This document shows positions 57,397 to 64,000 of a stretch of DNA of 64,000 nucleotides, in pieces. The notes below the pieces were generated by a model, which had not been told where the DNA came from, made no database searches, and saw nothing but the letters and a program-made list of their open reading frames with translations. This DNA is from Sporosarcina sp. FSL W8-0480 (lineage in GTDB: Bacteria; Bacillota; Bacilli; Bacillales_A; Planococcaceae). Position numbers and translations under genes: made by a program. The stretch is taken from positions 3,045,501-3,109,500 of the forward strand of contig NZ_CP150166.1 in the NCBI RefSeq assembly GCF_037963765.1. The letters run 5' to 3'. Positions within the stretch are counted from its first letter, which is position 1. Each line of letters opens with the position of its first letter.

Positions 57397-58899
57397 ATGA
57401 AGCGGGTTCGAATCGATCCATTTATCTTTTGGGCATCTATCGTCGCGATTGTAGCTGCAACAATTTTGCTTGTTGTCAACCGGTCGACGGCGGAACCTTA
57501 TTTGGATAATTTGATGACGTCAATTACGTTTAAGATGGACTGGGCATTTCAGTTCTTAACAATTGGTTTATTCGTCTTATTAATCTGGTTGGCATTCAGC
57601 CGATATGGAAAAATCAAATTAGGAGAAGGCAAGCCTGAGTTTTCATCGTTTAGCTGGGGAGCAATGCTTTTCACCGCAGGTATGGGGACAAGCATCATGT
57701 ATTGGTCAATGATGGAGCCCATTTTCTACTTTACGGGGCCACCATTCGGGATTGAACCGGAAAGTAATGAAGCTGCTGAGTGGGCATTGACGTATGGGTT
57801 ATTCCATTGGGGCATCTCAGCATGGTCGCTATACGCTTTTCCGACGGTCGTCATTGCGTACTCGTATTTCATCAAGAAACGTCCGTCTTTAAAAATGAGT
57901 GTGGCGCTTAGCGGTGCGCTTGGGAAATATGCGGACGGTTGGCTTGGGAAATTTATCGATATACTTGTCATTTGGAGTCTGGTCGGTGGACTCGGAACTT
58001 CACTTGGATTAGGGGTGCCGATGGTATCGGCGGTTGTTGGCAGTATCTTTGGCATTGAGCAATCCCTGACTTTGGACGCGATTATCGTTATTTGTATTAC
58101 AGTCATTTATTCAGCGAGTGCTTACTTAGGTCTTCATAAAGGGATCCGCCGTTTGAGTGATTTGAACGTCTACCTCGCATTGGCGCTTGCAATTTTTGTC
58201 TTCATAGCCGGACCGACATTGTTCATCCTGACCTATTTTACAAACAGTTTCGGTTTGATGATCCAAAACTTTGCAATGATGAGTTTCTCTACGGATCCGA
58301 TTGGCAAGGGCGGATTCCCTCAAGGTTGGACAGTTTTCTATTGGGCATGGTTTGCGGCAACCGCACCGTTCTTGGGTCTATTTGTTGCAAGGATTTCAAA
58401 AGGGCGGACAATCCGGGAATTGATCGTCCATATGCTTCTATGGGGTTCGATTGGCGGTTGGATTTACTTCATGGTGTTCGGCGGATACACAATGAATTTA
58501 CAGTTGCAAGATATCATTCCGATAAAAGATATTTTGGCTGATAGCGGTGGTCCAGCTGCAGTCGTAGCCGTCTTGAAATCATTGCCGTTAAGTGCAATTG
58601 TATTGCCATTCTTCGTCGTACTTGCTGTCATCTTCCTTTCTACATCGATGGACTCTGCGACATATATTCTTGCTGCAATCGCAACAAAAGAACTTGGAGA
58701 TGGACAGGAGCCCGCAAGATGGCATCGCATGGTATGGGGAGCAATCCTTGCAACGATTTCGATTTCATTGCTGCTGATCGGCGGATTACGGGTCATTCAA
58801 ACTTCAGCGATAGTCGTTTCAGTTCCGATTTATATTTTCTATCTCTTGCTCGTCGTATCTTTATTAAGATGGCTGAAGCAGGATTTTCCAAAAGCTTAA
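57397..58899 (+). CDS. BCCT family transporter with altered tryptophan box
   Basis: A 500-aa transporter with about 12 helices. BCCT marks are GMGTSIMYWSMMEPIFYF (usually GMGIGLVFWGVAEP) and YWAWFAATAPFLGLFVARIS (usually [21 protein letters not shown]). The box of Trp residues that holds trimethylammonium groups in BetP-type carriers is changed here: WWISW becomes WFAAT. So the substrate is probably not betaine, choline or carnitine. GGGAGTGGTG precedes the ATG at 57397; a frame from 57382 is also open. It is first in a unit with the CocE-type hydrolase, so it may import the amide or ester that enzyme cleaves. Confidence 0.93.
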   Translation: MKRVRIDPFIFWASIVAIVAATILLVVNRSTAEPYLDNLMTSITFKMDWAFQFLTIGLFVLLIWLAFSRYGKIKLGEGKPEFSSFSWGAMLFTAGMGTSIMYWSMMEPIFYFTGPPFGIEPESNEAAEWALTYGLFHWGISAWSLYAFPTVVIAYSYFIKKRPSLKMSVALSGALGKYADGWLGKFIDILVIWSLVGGLGTSLGLGVPMVSAVVGSIFGIEQSLTLDAIIVICITVIYSASAYLGLHKGIRRLSDLNVYLALALAIFVFIAGPTLFILTYFTNSFGLMIQNFAMMSFSTDPIGKGGFPQGWTVFYWAWFAATAPFLGLFVARISKGRTIRELIVHMLLWGSIGGWIYFMVFGGYTMNLQLQDIIPIKDILADSGGPAAVVAVLKSLPLSAIVLPFFVVLAVIFLSTSMDSATYILAAIATKELGDGQEPARWHRMVWGAILATISISLLLIGGLRVIQTSAIVVSVPIYIFYLLLVVSLLRWLKQDFPKA

Positions 58900-58927
58900 G
58901 CAGGATATCACCAAGGAGGGTTTCATA

Positions 58928-60976
58928 ATGGTTTTTAACGTTCGTGAGTCAAACCGAATAATTCGTACAGAGTTTCCAAGGAAAGTTACGGAGATGAATA
59001 ATATTTGGATACCGATGTCAGACGGCACACGGCTTTCAGCACGTATTTGGTTGCCGGAAGATGCGGTGGATAATCCCGTTCCAGCGATCCTTGAATACAT
59101 CCCGTATCGAAAGGATGACTTCACTGCACTTCGAGATTCTTTGCGGCACCCGTATTTTGCAGGTCACGGGTATGCAAGTATCCGGGTTGACTTGAGGGGA
59201 TCTGGTGACTCGGAAGGAATTATGTATGATGAATATTTGAAACAGGAACAGGATGATGCCTTGGAAGTCCTCACTTGGATATCCGAACAACCTTGGTTTA
59301 CAGGCGGCATCGGCATGATCGGTAAATCATGGGGCGGTTTTAATGGTCTCCAAGTGGCTGCGAGGCGCCATCCTTCATTAAAAGCGGTCATTACACTTTG
59401 TTCGACAGATGATCGTTATGCAGATGATGTCCACTACAAAGGCGGGGCGATGCTTGCGTCGGATATGCTTTGGTGGGCGTCCACGATGCTTGCATACAAT
59501 GCACGTCCCGCAGATCCAGAGGTCGTCGGGGATTCATGGCGGGATAATTGGTTGGAGCGGTTGGATAAAACACCGCCTTTCGTGGAGGAATGGGTAAGAC
59601 ACCAGCGACGTGACGATTATTGGAAGCATGGCTCAGTATGTGAAAACTACGAGGACATCGACATACCGGTATATGCGGTCGGTGGTTGGGCAGACGGATA
59701 TACGAATGCCGTTCCTAGATTGCTTGAAGGTTTAAAAGGTCCACGTAAAGGGTTGATTGGCCCATGGGCACATGAATATCCTGAAATGGCCGTTCCGGGA
59801 CCACAAATCGGATTTCTCCAAGAATGTCTTCGCTGGTGGGACCAGTGGCTAAAGGGCATTGATACCGGCATTATGGATGAACCGATGTTACGGGCTTGGA
59901 TTCAGGATGGCGTTCCGCCGCAAACCGATTACTTCGTAAGACCGGGTCACTGGGTGGCTGAAGAACAATGGCCGCCAACCGCTTTGGAAGATAAACGCTA
60001 TTACTTGGGCGGTTCCGAATTAATTGCACAGGTGGAAAATGGAAAAGACATTAAAGTGGAAAGTGTTCAACAACACGGTCTTCATGCCGGTGTATTCTGT
60101 CCATTCGGCCAGCCGGGTGATTTGCCAGGTGACCAACGGAATGAAAACGGCTATGCGGTCGTATTCGATTCTGAACCGGTTGAAGAACCCGTCCATATTT
60201 TAGGGCATCCGACATTCCATGTTGAGCTTTCATCCAATAAACCGAATGCATTGCTCTCTGTACGTTTGAATGATGTAGCTCCCGATGGTTCATCGACACG
60301 GGTGACTTGGGGATTATTGAACCTGACGCATAGGAATAGCCATGAGTTTCCGGAGCATCTTGAACCGGGAAAAAAATACGAAGTCACTGTTGAAATGAAT
60401 GTAATTGGCCACACATTGGACAAGGGGCATCGTTGGCAATTGGCGATTTCACCAACATACTGGCCACACGCATGGCCATCCCCCGAAGAAGCGACACTCA
60501 CTGTCTATCCTTCGGAAAAGACATACCTGTCGTTGCCTGTTCGGGAACCGAAAGCAATTGATTTTGAATTAAAGCCATTCCAACAACCGGAAACGGCAGC
60601 GGTTTGGGAAAAGGATATTTTACGGGAGGCGAAACGGACTCGAGTCATTTCACATGATGTCGTGTCAAATGAGTGGATCCTTGATGATTTCTCAGATGAA
60701 GGTGCAAGGAAACTTCATTGCAACGGCATTGAATACGGCAGTACAAACCGTAATGTCTTCACAATTGAAGAAGGAGAACCGTTATCCGCAAAAGTCCAGT
60801 GTGATTGGACGTTAACAGTCGGAAGGGATGACTGGCAAACAAGCCTTGAAACGACAAGCGTCATGACGGCGGATGAAAAGAACTTCATTTTGATGAACCA
60901 ATTGATAGCCTATGAAGGGGAAAAAGAAGTTTTCAACCGTACATGGAAAACTGAAATTCCAAGAGATTTTGTATAA
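58928..60976 (+). CDS. CocE/NonD family hydrolase
   Basis: A 682-aa alpha/beta hydrolase of the X-Pro dipeptidyl-peptidase S15 / cocaine esterase group. The nucleophile elbow GMIGKSWGGFNGLQ (Ser at about 139), the acid loop VGGWADGYTNAV and GPWAHEYPE (histidine) form the triad. The C-terminal ~250 residues form the jelly-roll domain of this family. A strong AAGGAGG ribosome binding site precedes the start. It follows the BCCT gene by 28 bp. Substrates in this family include acylated esters, amides and Xaa-Pro peptides; here it probably opens an ester, lactone or amide taken up by the BCCT protein. Confidence 0.92.
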   Translation: MVFNVRESNRIIRTEFPRKVTEMNNIWIPMSDGTRLSARIWLPEDAVDNPVPAILEYIPYRKDDFTALRDSLRHPYFAGHGYASIRVDLRGSGDSEGIMYDEYLKQEQDDALEVLTWISEQPWFTGGIGMIGKSWGGFNGLQVAARRHPSLKAVITLCSTDDRYADDVHYKGGAMLASDMLWWASTMLAYNARPADPEVVGDSWRDNWLERLDKTPPFVEEWVRHQRRDDYWKHGSVCENYEDIDIPVYAVGGWADGYTNAVPRLLEGLKGPRKGLIGPWAHEYPEMAVPGPQIGFLQECLRWWDQWLKGIDTGIMDEPMLRAWIQDGVPPQTDYFVRPGHWVAEEQWPPTALEDKRYYLGGSELIAQVENGKDIKVESVQQHGLHAGVFCPFGQPGDLPGDQRNENGYAVVFDSEPVEEPVHILGHPTFHVELSSNKPNALLSVRLNDVAPDGSSTRVTWGLLNLTHRNSHEFPEHLEPGKKYEVTVEMNVIGHTLDKGHRWQLAISPTYWPHAWPSPEEATLTVYPSEKTYLSLPVREPKAIDFELKPFQQPETAAVWEKDILREAKRTRVISHDVVSNEWILDDFSDEGARKLHCNGIEYGSTNRNVFTIEEGEPLSAKVQCDWTLTVGRDDWQTSLETTSVMTADEKNFILMNQLIAYEGEKEVFNRTWKTEIPRDFV

Positions 60977-61033
60977 GTGATGTGGGAAGGCGACTAGTAA
61001 TAGTCCCCTTTCCACGTTCTTATGTGCAAATCA

Positions 61034-61047
61034 ATAATCATGATTAT
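61034..61047. promoter_or_regulatory. Palindrome ATAATCATGATTAT, candidate operator
   Basis: A perfect 14-bp palindrome 30 bases before the M24 gene; the central 12 bases are identical to the one at 57238. Likely a second operator of the TetR regulator at 56457. Confidence 0.55.
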
Positions 61048-61076
61048 ATATTAATCAAGAGTCGGAGGTTCTTCCT

Positions 61077-62210
61077 ATGGTAGTTCAAAAGAGAATTGAA
61101 GAAATCAGGAGCTATATGTATGAAAACGGAGTGGACGTAACGCTTGTCTATGAGCCTGATAATCAGTTTTATCTAACTGGGTTTCGCGCGATTTCCTATT
61201 CCCGACCGATTGTTACGTTGATCGACGGAAATGAAATTCAATTGATCATTCCAGGGCTTGAAGAAGCTCATGCCGCGCAAATGGCCAGTGTCGATCGAAC
61301 TCATGTGTATTACGAGCAATATGGGTTTCGTGATCGGGTGTTGACGTATGTGGATCATTTAACTCAAATACTATCAACCCTTCCTAATGGTAGTAAGGTC
61401 GGTGTAGAGATAGGTGTTTTACCAGCGTCCATTTATATGTATTTACAAGAGAAGGGATTTGTCCTTGTCGATATTGGTGCAAAAGTGACAGAGATGCGCT
61501 CCATCAAAGATTCACATGAAATAGAGCTGTTGAAAGTTGCCGGCCATTTATCCGATTTGGCAATTGGGGAATCTTTGAAGCATGTCAGCATCGGGATGAG
61601 TGAACTTGAATTTGATGCCTATGGTGATCGTTTGCTGCTTGAAGTTGCTTCACAGAAATATCAGGATGAATTGATCGGATATGCCGATTGGACATGCTCG
61701 GGTGTTGTGCGGAGCGAGATGCCCCATTTGTATTCAAGCACTCGGAAATTTGCGGACGGTGACGTTGTCGTCCATAGCCGACAAGTATGGTTCAACAACT
61801 ATCGTGCGGAGAATGAACGGACGTTTTTAATCGGGAACGTGACGGAAAAGCAGAAGGATTTACTGAAGTTGGCGATTGAAGCCCAGCAAGTCGGAATGGA
61901 ATTAATCCGACCCGGTATTTTAGCGAGGGATGTCGACATCGCTACATTTGAAGTGTTTAGAAAAGCCGGCTATGCGGAATTTGTTCAACACCGTGTCGGT
62001 CATGGACTTGGCCTGTCGGAACATGAAGAGCCCTATTTGCGATTTGATAATGATTTGGTTTTACAAGAAGGGATGGTCTACACGATTGAGCCGGGAATTT
62101 ATGTGCCCGGCGTAGGTGGATTCAGACATTCCGATACAGTCATCTTAACGGAAAACGGCAGCCGCTCAATCACCGAGTATCCTCGGGATTTCGAAAGTAT
62201 GCAGTTTTAA
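61077..62210 (+). CDS. M24-family protein (creatinase/prolidase fold), degenerate metal site
   Basis: A 377-aa protein with an N-terminal creatinase-like domain and a C-terminal pita-bread fold. The M24 landmarks are recognisable but three of the five metal ligands are replaced: the first Asp is Ser in GDVVVHSRQ, the second Asp is Glu in NYRAENERTF, and the last Glu is Ser in GGFRHSDTVILT. The His of VGHGLGL and the Glu of TIEPGIY remain. Metal-free members such as creatinase hydrolyse non-peptide C-N bonds, so this is probably not an aminopeptidase. GGAGG lies upstream. The gene follows the CocE hydrolase in the unit, with a TetR-type palindrome between. Confidence 0.9.
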   Translation: MVVQKRIEEIRSYMYENGVDVTLVYEPDNQFYLTGFRAISYSRPIVTLIDGNEIQLIIPGLEEAHAAQMASVDRTHVYYEQYGFRDRVLTYVDHLTQILSTLPNGSKVGVEIGVLPASIYMYLQEKGFVLVDIGAKVTEMRSIKDSHEIELLKVAGHLSDLAIGESLKHVSIGMSELEFDAYGDRLLLEVASQKYQDELIGYADWTCSGVVRSEMPHLYSSTRKFADGDVVVHSRQVWFNNYRAENERTFLIGNVTEKQKDLLKLAIEAQQVGMELIRPGILARDVDIATFEVFRKAGYAEFVQHRVGHGLGLSEHEEPYLRFDNDLVLQEGMVYTIEPGIYVPGVGGFRHSDTVILTENGSRSITEYPRDFESMQF

Positions 62211-62234
62211 CTAATAACAGAGTAGGGGAAACGT

Positions 62235-62747
62235 ATGCTGTCCATAATTCTTACGATAATCGTCATTAACTTGACGTACGTCTCGTTATTCACGTTGCGC
62301 GTCCTGTTTACATTCAAAGGACTTCGGGTCATTGCCTCAGTCGTTTCGATGGTTGAAGTGTTTGTCTATTTAATGGGGCTGAAATTGGTGTTAGACAATC
62401 TCGATAATCCAATCAATATTGCCGCATACTGTTTCGGTTGGGGGCTTGGTGTATATGTCGGAAGCCGGATTGAGAAAAAGCTTGCGTTAGGGTATACAGT
62501 ATTCGAGGTCGTCGTAAATGACACCGACACGGACATCTGCCGCTATTTACGCGAGAAAAACTACGGTGTAACATCATGGTTTGCAGATGGAAAGGATGGC
62601 AAGCGGCTTGTGATGAAGGTCCTTGCCAAGCGAAGAGATGAGCAAAAACTTCGGAGCACCATTTTAGAATTGGCACCAAGGGCATTTATCATCTCCTATG
62701 AACCGACTACGTTTAATGGTGGGTTTTTGGTGAGGAATTTGCGGTAG
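62235..62747 (+). CDS. UPF0316/DUF2179 membrane protein
   Basis: A 170-aa protein with three N-terminal helices (about 3-22, 32-52, 60-78) and a C-terminal cytoplasmic DUF2179 domain (GYTVFEVVVNDTDTDICRYL... to the end). The family is widespread in Bacillales and of unknown function. GTAGGGGAAACG precedes the start. It is 24 bp after the M24 gene, probably co-transcribed, but may be a chance neighbour. Confidence 0.9.
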   Translation: MLSIILTIIVINLTYVSLFTLRVLFTFKGLRVIASVVSMVEVFVYLMGLKLVLDNLDNPINIAAYCFGWGLGVYVGSRIEKKLALGYTVFEVVVNDTDTDICRYLREKNYGVTSWFADGKDGKRLVMKVLAKRRDEQKLRSTILELAPRAFIISYEPTTFNGGFLVRNLR

Positions 62748-62754
62748 TTGAGAT

Positions 62755-62959
62755 CTTGCACGAAAGAATGCGCTCTTCCCGGGGATTAATGAGCTCTTGG
62801 GCGAAACAATGCGCTCTTCCCCGGGATTAATGCGCTCTTGGGCGAAAGAATGCGCTCTTCCCCGGGATTAATGCACTCTTGTGCGAAAGAATGCGCTCTT
62901 CCCCGGGATTAATGCGCTCTTGGGCGAAAGAATGCGCTCTTCCCCGGGATTAATGAGTC
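62755..62959. repeat. 41-bp tandem repeat, five copies
   Basis: Five units of 41 bases, each like CTTGGGCGAAAGAATGCG followed by CTCTTCCCCGGGATTAATGCGCT, from 62755 to 62959. The first and last units differ at a few positions. Each unit contains AATGCGCTCTT and its partial complement, so single-strand folds are possible. It follows the UPF0316 gene by 7 bases and has no gene. Confidence 0.9.
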
Positions 62960-63079
62960 AAGTCCTTAGTCTTGTGTAAATTCCCTTTAATGTTTTCAGG
63001 TTAATATAAGACGTTACAAATATGTTAGGCAATACTGGATATGCCTACGAAACTCTATCTCGCAACTTTACTTGGAGAG

Positions 63080-63151
63080 GCGGACATGATAGCCTTGGCG
63101 GGAAAAGCCAGCCCTAACGGCTGGGTTTCCTGGCTTGGGACTCATGCCCGC
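63080..63151 (+). ncRNA. Structured repeat, copy B of the 49269 segment
   Basis: GCGGACATGA (63080-63089) pairs with TCATGCCCGC (63142-63151); CAGCC-CTAA-CGGCTG forms an inner hairpin. Flanking AGCCTT and GAGGCT occur in the same order as in copy A. Matching words are shared in order (CATGATAGCCTT, AAAGCCA, TGGCTTGG, CTCATGCCC, GGCTCCAAGT) with compensating changes. It lies between the tandem repeat and the IS256 transposase stop, on the strand opposite to that transposase. Confidence 0.55.
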
Positions 63152-63190
63152 AGAGGCTCCAAGTCAAGTTGCTTCACGATGCATCAAGTC

Positions 63191-64000
63191 TTACGACTTT
63201 TTAGCTGTAAACAATCGTTTATTCCAGTATTTATTTGATTCGACATAACTGATGAGTACGGCGCCAATCAACCTAAAAGCGGATTGGGTATTCGGGAAGA
63301 TCCGGATAACTCTTTCACGCCTGCGGATCTCTTCATTCAGCCTTTCTACACCATTAGTGCTTCGTATCGACTTGCGATGGGCGATAGGAAAATTCATGTA
63401 TTGGATTGAGTCTTCAAATCCCTCGTCAAGTATTTTTAATGCTTTTTGGTACTTGGGATTCTCTTCGTACTTTTCAAAGAACAGCTCTTTCAGACTTCGC
63501 ACGGTGTCCATATCTTCTGCGGCAAATATGCTTTTTAGTAGACTGATTGCTTCCTGGTTGTCCTTTTTAGGGAAAGCTTCTACGATGTTGCGTTTGAAGT
63601 GGACATTGCATCGCTGCCAAGAGGTTCCTAAAAAATCCTCTTGAATGGCTTTTTTAAGACCTTCATGGGCATCGGAAACAACCAGTTTTGGTGATTGTAG
63701 ACCTCTTGAAATAAGATGTTGGAAAAAGGAGGACCAACTCTTATAACTTTCGTTATGATCTACTTTCAACCCTAAGATTTCCCGACGACCTTCCTTGTCC
63801 ACTCCCAAAGCGATGTAGACGGCTTTAGAGACTACACGGTTGTGCTCCCTAACTTTAATGTACATTGCGTCCACAAATAAGTAAGGATAAAAGTTTGTAT
63901 TCAAAGGACGATTTGCCCATTCATTGACAATGGGATCCAGTTTCGCTGTAAGGGAGGAAACGAATGATTTTGACACACTCTTACCGCAAAGCTGTTCAAC
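63191..64000 (-). CDS. IS256 family transposase (partial)
   Basis: The frame runs off the right edge, at least 269 residues. The DDE triad is visible: Asp in FVDAMYIKVREH, Asp in LVVSDAHEGLKKA, Glu in NGVERLNEEIRRRERVIRIF. CNVHFKRNI is another family mark. A GTG at 63976 could be mistaken for a start, but the frame is open through VEQLCGKS up to the window end. The right end of the insertion sequence probably lies in 62950-63000, near TTGTGTAAATT. Confidence 0.92.
   Translation of the reverse strand, partial: VEQLCGKSVSKSFVSSLTAKLDPIVNEWANRPLNTNFYPYLFVDAMYIKVREHNRVVSKAVYIALGVDKEGRREILGLKVDHNESYKSWSSFFQHLISRGLQSPKLVVSDAHEGLKKAIQEDFLGTSWQRCNVHFKRNIVEAFPKKDNQEAISLLKSIFAAEDMDTVRSLKELFFEKYEENPKYQKALKILDEGFEDSIQYMNFPIAHRKSIRSTNGVERLNEEIRRRERVIRIFPNTQSAFRLIGAVLISYVESNKYWNKRLFTAKKS

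Noticed and set aside
61077-62210. Ordinary Xaa-Pro aminopeptidase (pepP/pepQ)
   Set aside because: Three metal ligands required for the peptidase are replaced, so that name would be misleading.
62755-62959. CRISPR array
   Set aside because: The units are 41 bases, directly adjacent and without variable spacers, so this is an ordinary tandem repeat.

Overview
The window comes from a low-GC Gram-positive bacterium, most likely a Bacillales member of the Sporosarcina/Lysinibacillus (Planococcaceae) type. This is an inference from the AT-rich sequence, strong GGAGG-like ribosome binding sites, several TTG starts, Gram-positive lipoproteins, an Sfp-type PPTase and B. subtilis-like C-starter and cre-like sequences. 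No rRNA, tRNA or CRISPR array was seen.

Positions 1-31100 (minus strand) hold a nonribosomal peptide cluster that leaves the window on the left. Read 5'->3' it is: Sfp-type PPTase, MacB/FtsX-type permease, its ATPase, a 4-module NRPS (4600 aa), a 1-module NRPS ending in an odd condensation-like domain, a 2-module NRPS starting with a lipoinitiation-type C domain, and a partial ABC exporter. Epimerisation domains at the ends of the 4600-aa and 2511-aa proteins, and the C-domain types at the N termini, suggest that the assembly line does not follow gene order: 2511 aa -> 4600 aa -> 1484 aa. That would give an acylated heptapeptide, roughly acyl-(aromatic?)-D-Val-Val-Asn-X-D-Asn-X, where X is chosen by two nearly identical A domains with an unfamiliar acidic pocket. 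No thioesterase or MbtH-like gene is visible.

Positions 31100-32450 are accessory: an orphan hypothetical gene between two related hairpins, and a large GC-rich palindromic repeat.

Positions 32454-46108 hold two catabolic uptake units on the minus strand. The first is a tripartite tricarboxylate (TctABC-type) transporter with an RraA-like aldolase and a DUF1932 dehydrogenase, with an RpiR-type regulator upstream. The second is a Liv-type branched-chain-amino-acid-like ABC transporter with a BKACE-family enzyme, a cyclase-family (kynurenine-formamidase-like) hydrolase and a TrmB-like regulator.

Positions 46240-49900 are a decayed, IS-rich stretch: a frameshifted gene, an IS4-type transposase fragment, a GNAT acetyltransferase, and an IS110-family element with a long structured 3' noncoding region that appears to sit inside a dispersed palindromic repeat.

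Positions 49907-56258 hold two divergent units: a DUF3100 membrane-protein pair with a beta-hydroxyacid dehydrogenase and an aldehyde dehydrogenase (minus), and a 36-aa membrane protein, an SSS symporter and an acetamidase/formamidase (plus).

Positions 56457-62747 hold a TetR regulator divergent from a BCCT transporter with an altered tryptophan box, a CocE/NonD-type hydrolase, an M24 protein lacking several metal ligands, and a UPF0316 membrane protein. The same palindrome, TAATCATGATTA, lies before the BCCT gene and before the M24 gene. The right edge has a 41-bp tandem repeat, a structured repeat related to the one beside the IS110 transposase, and a partial IS256-family transposase.
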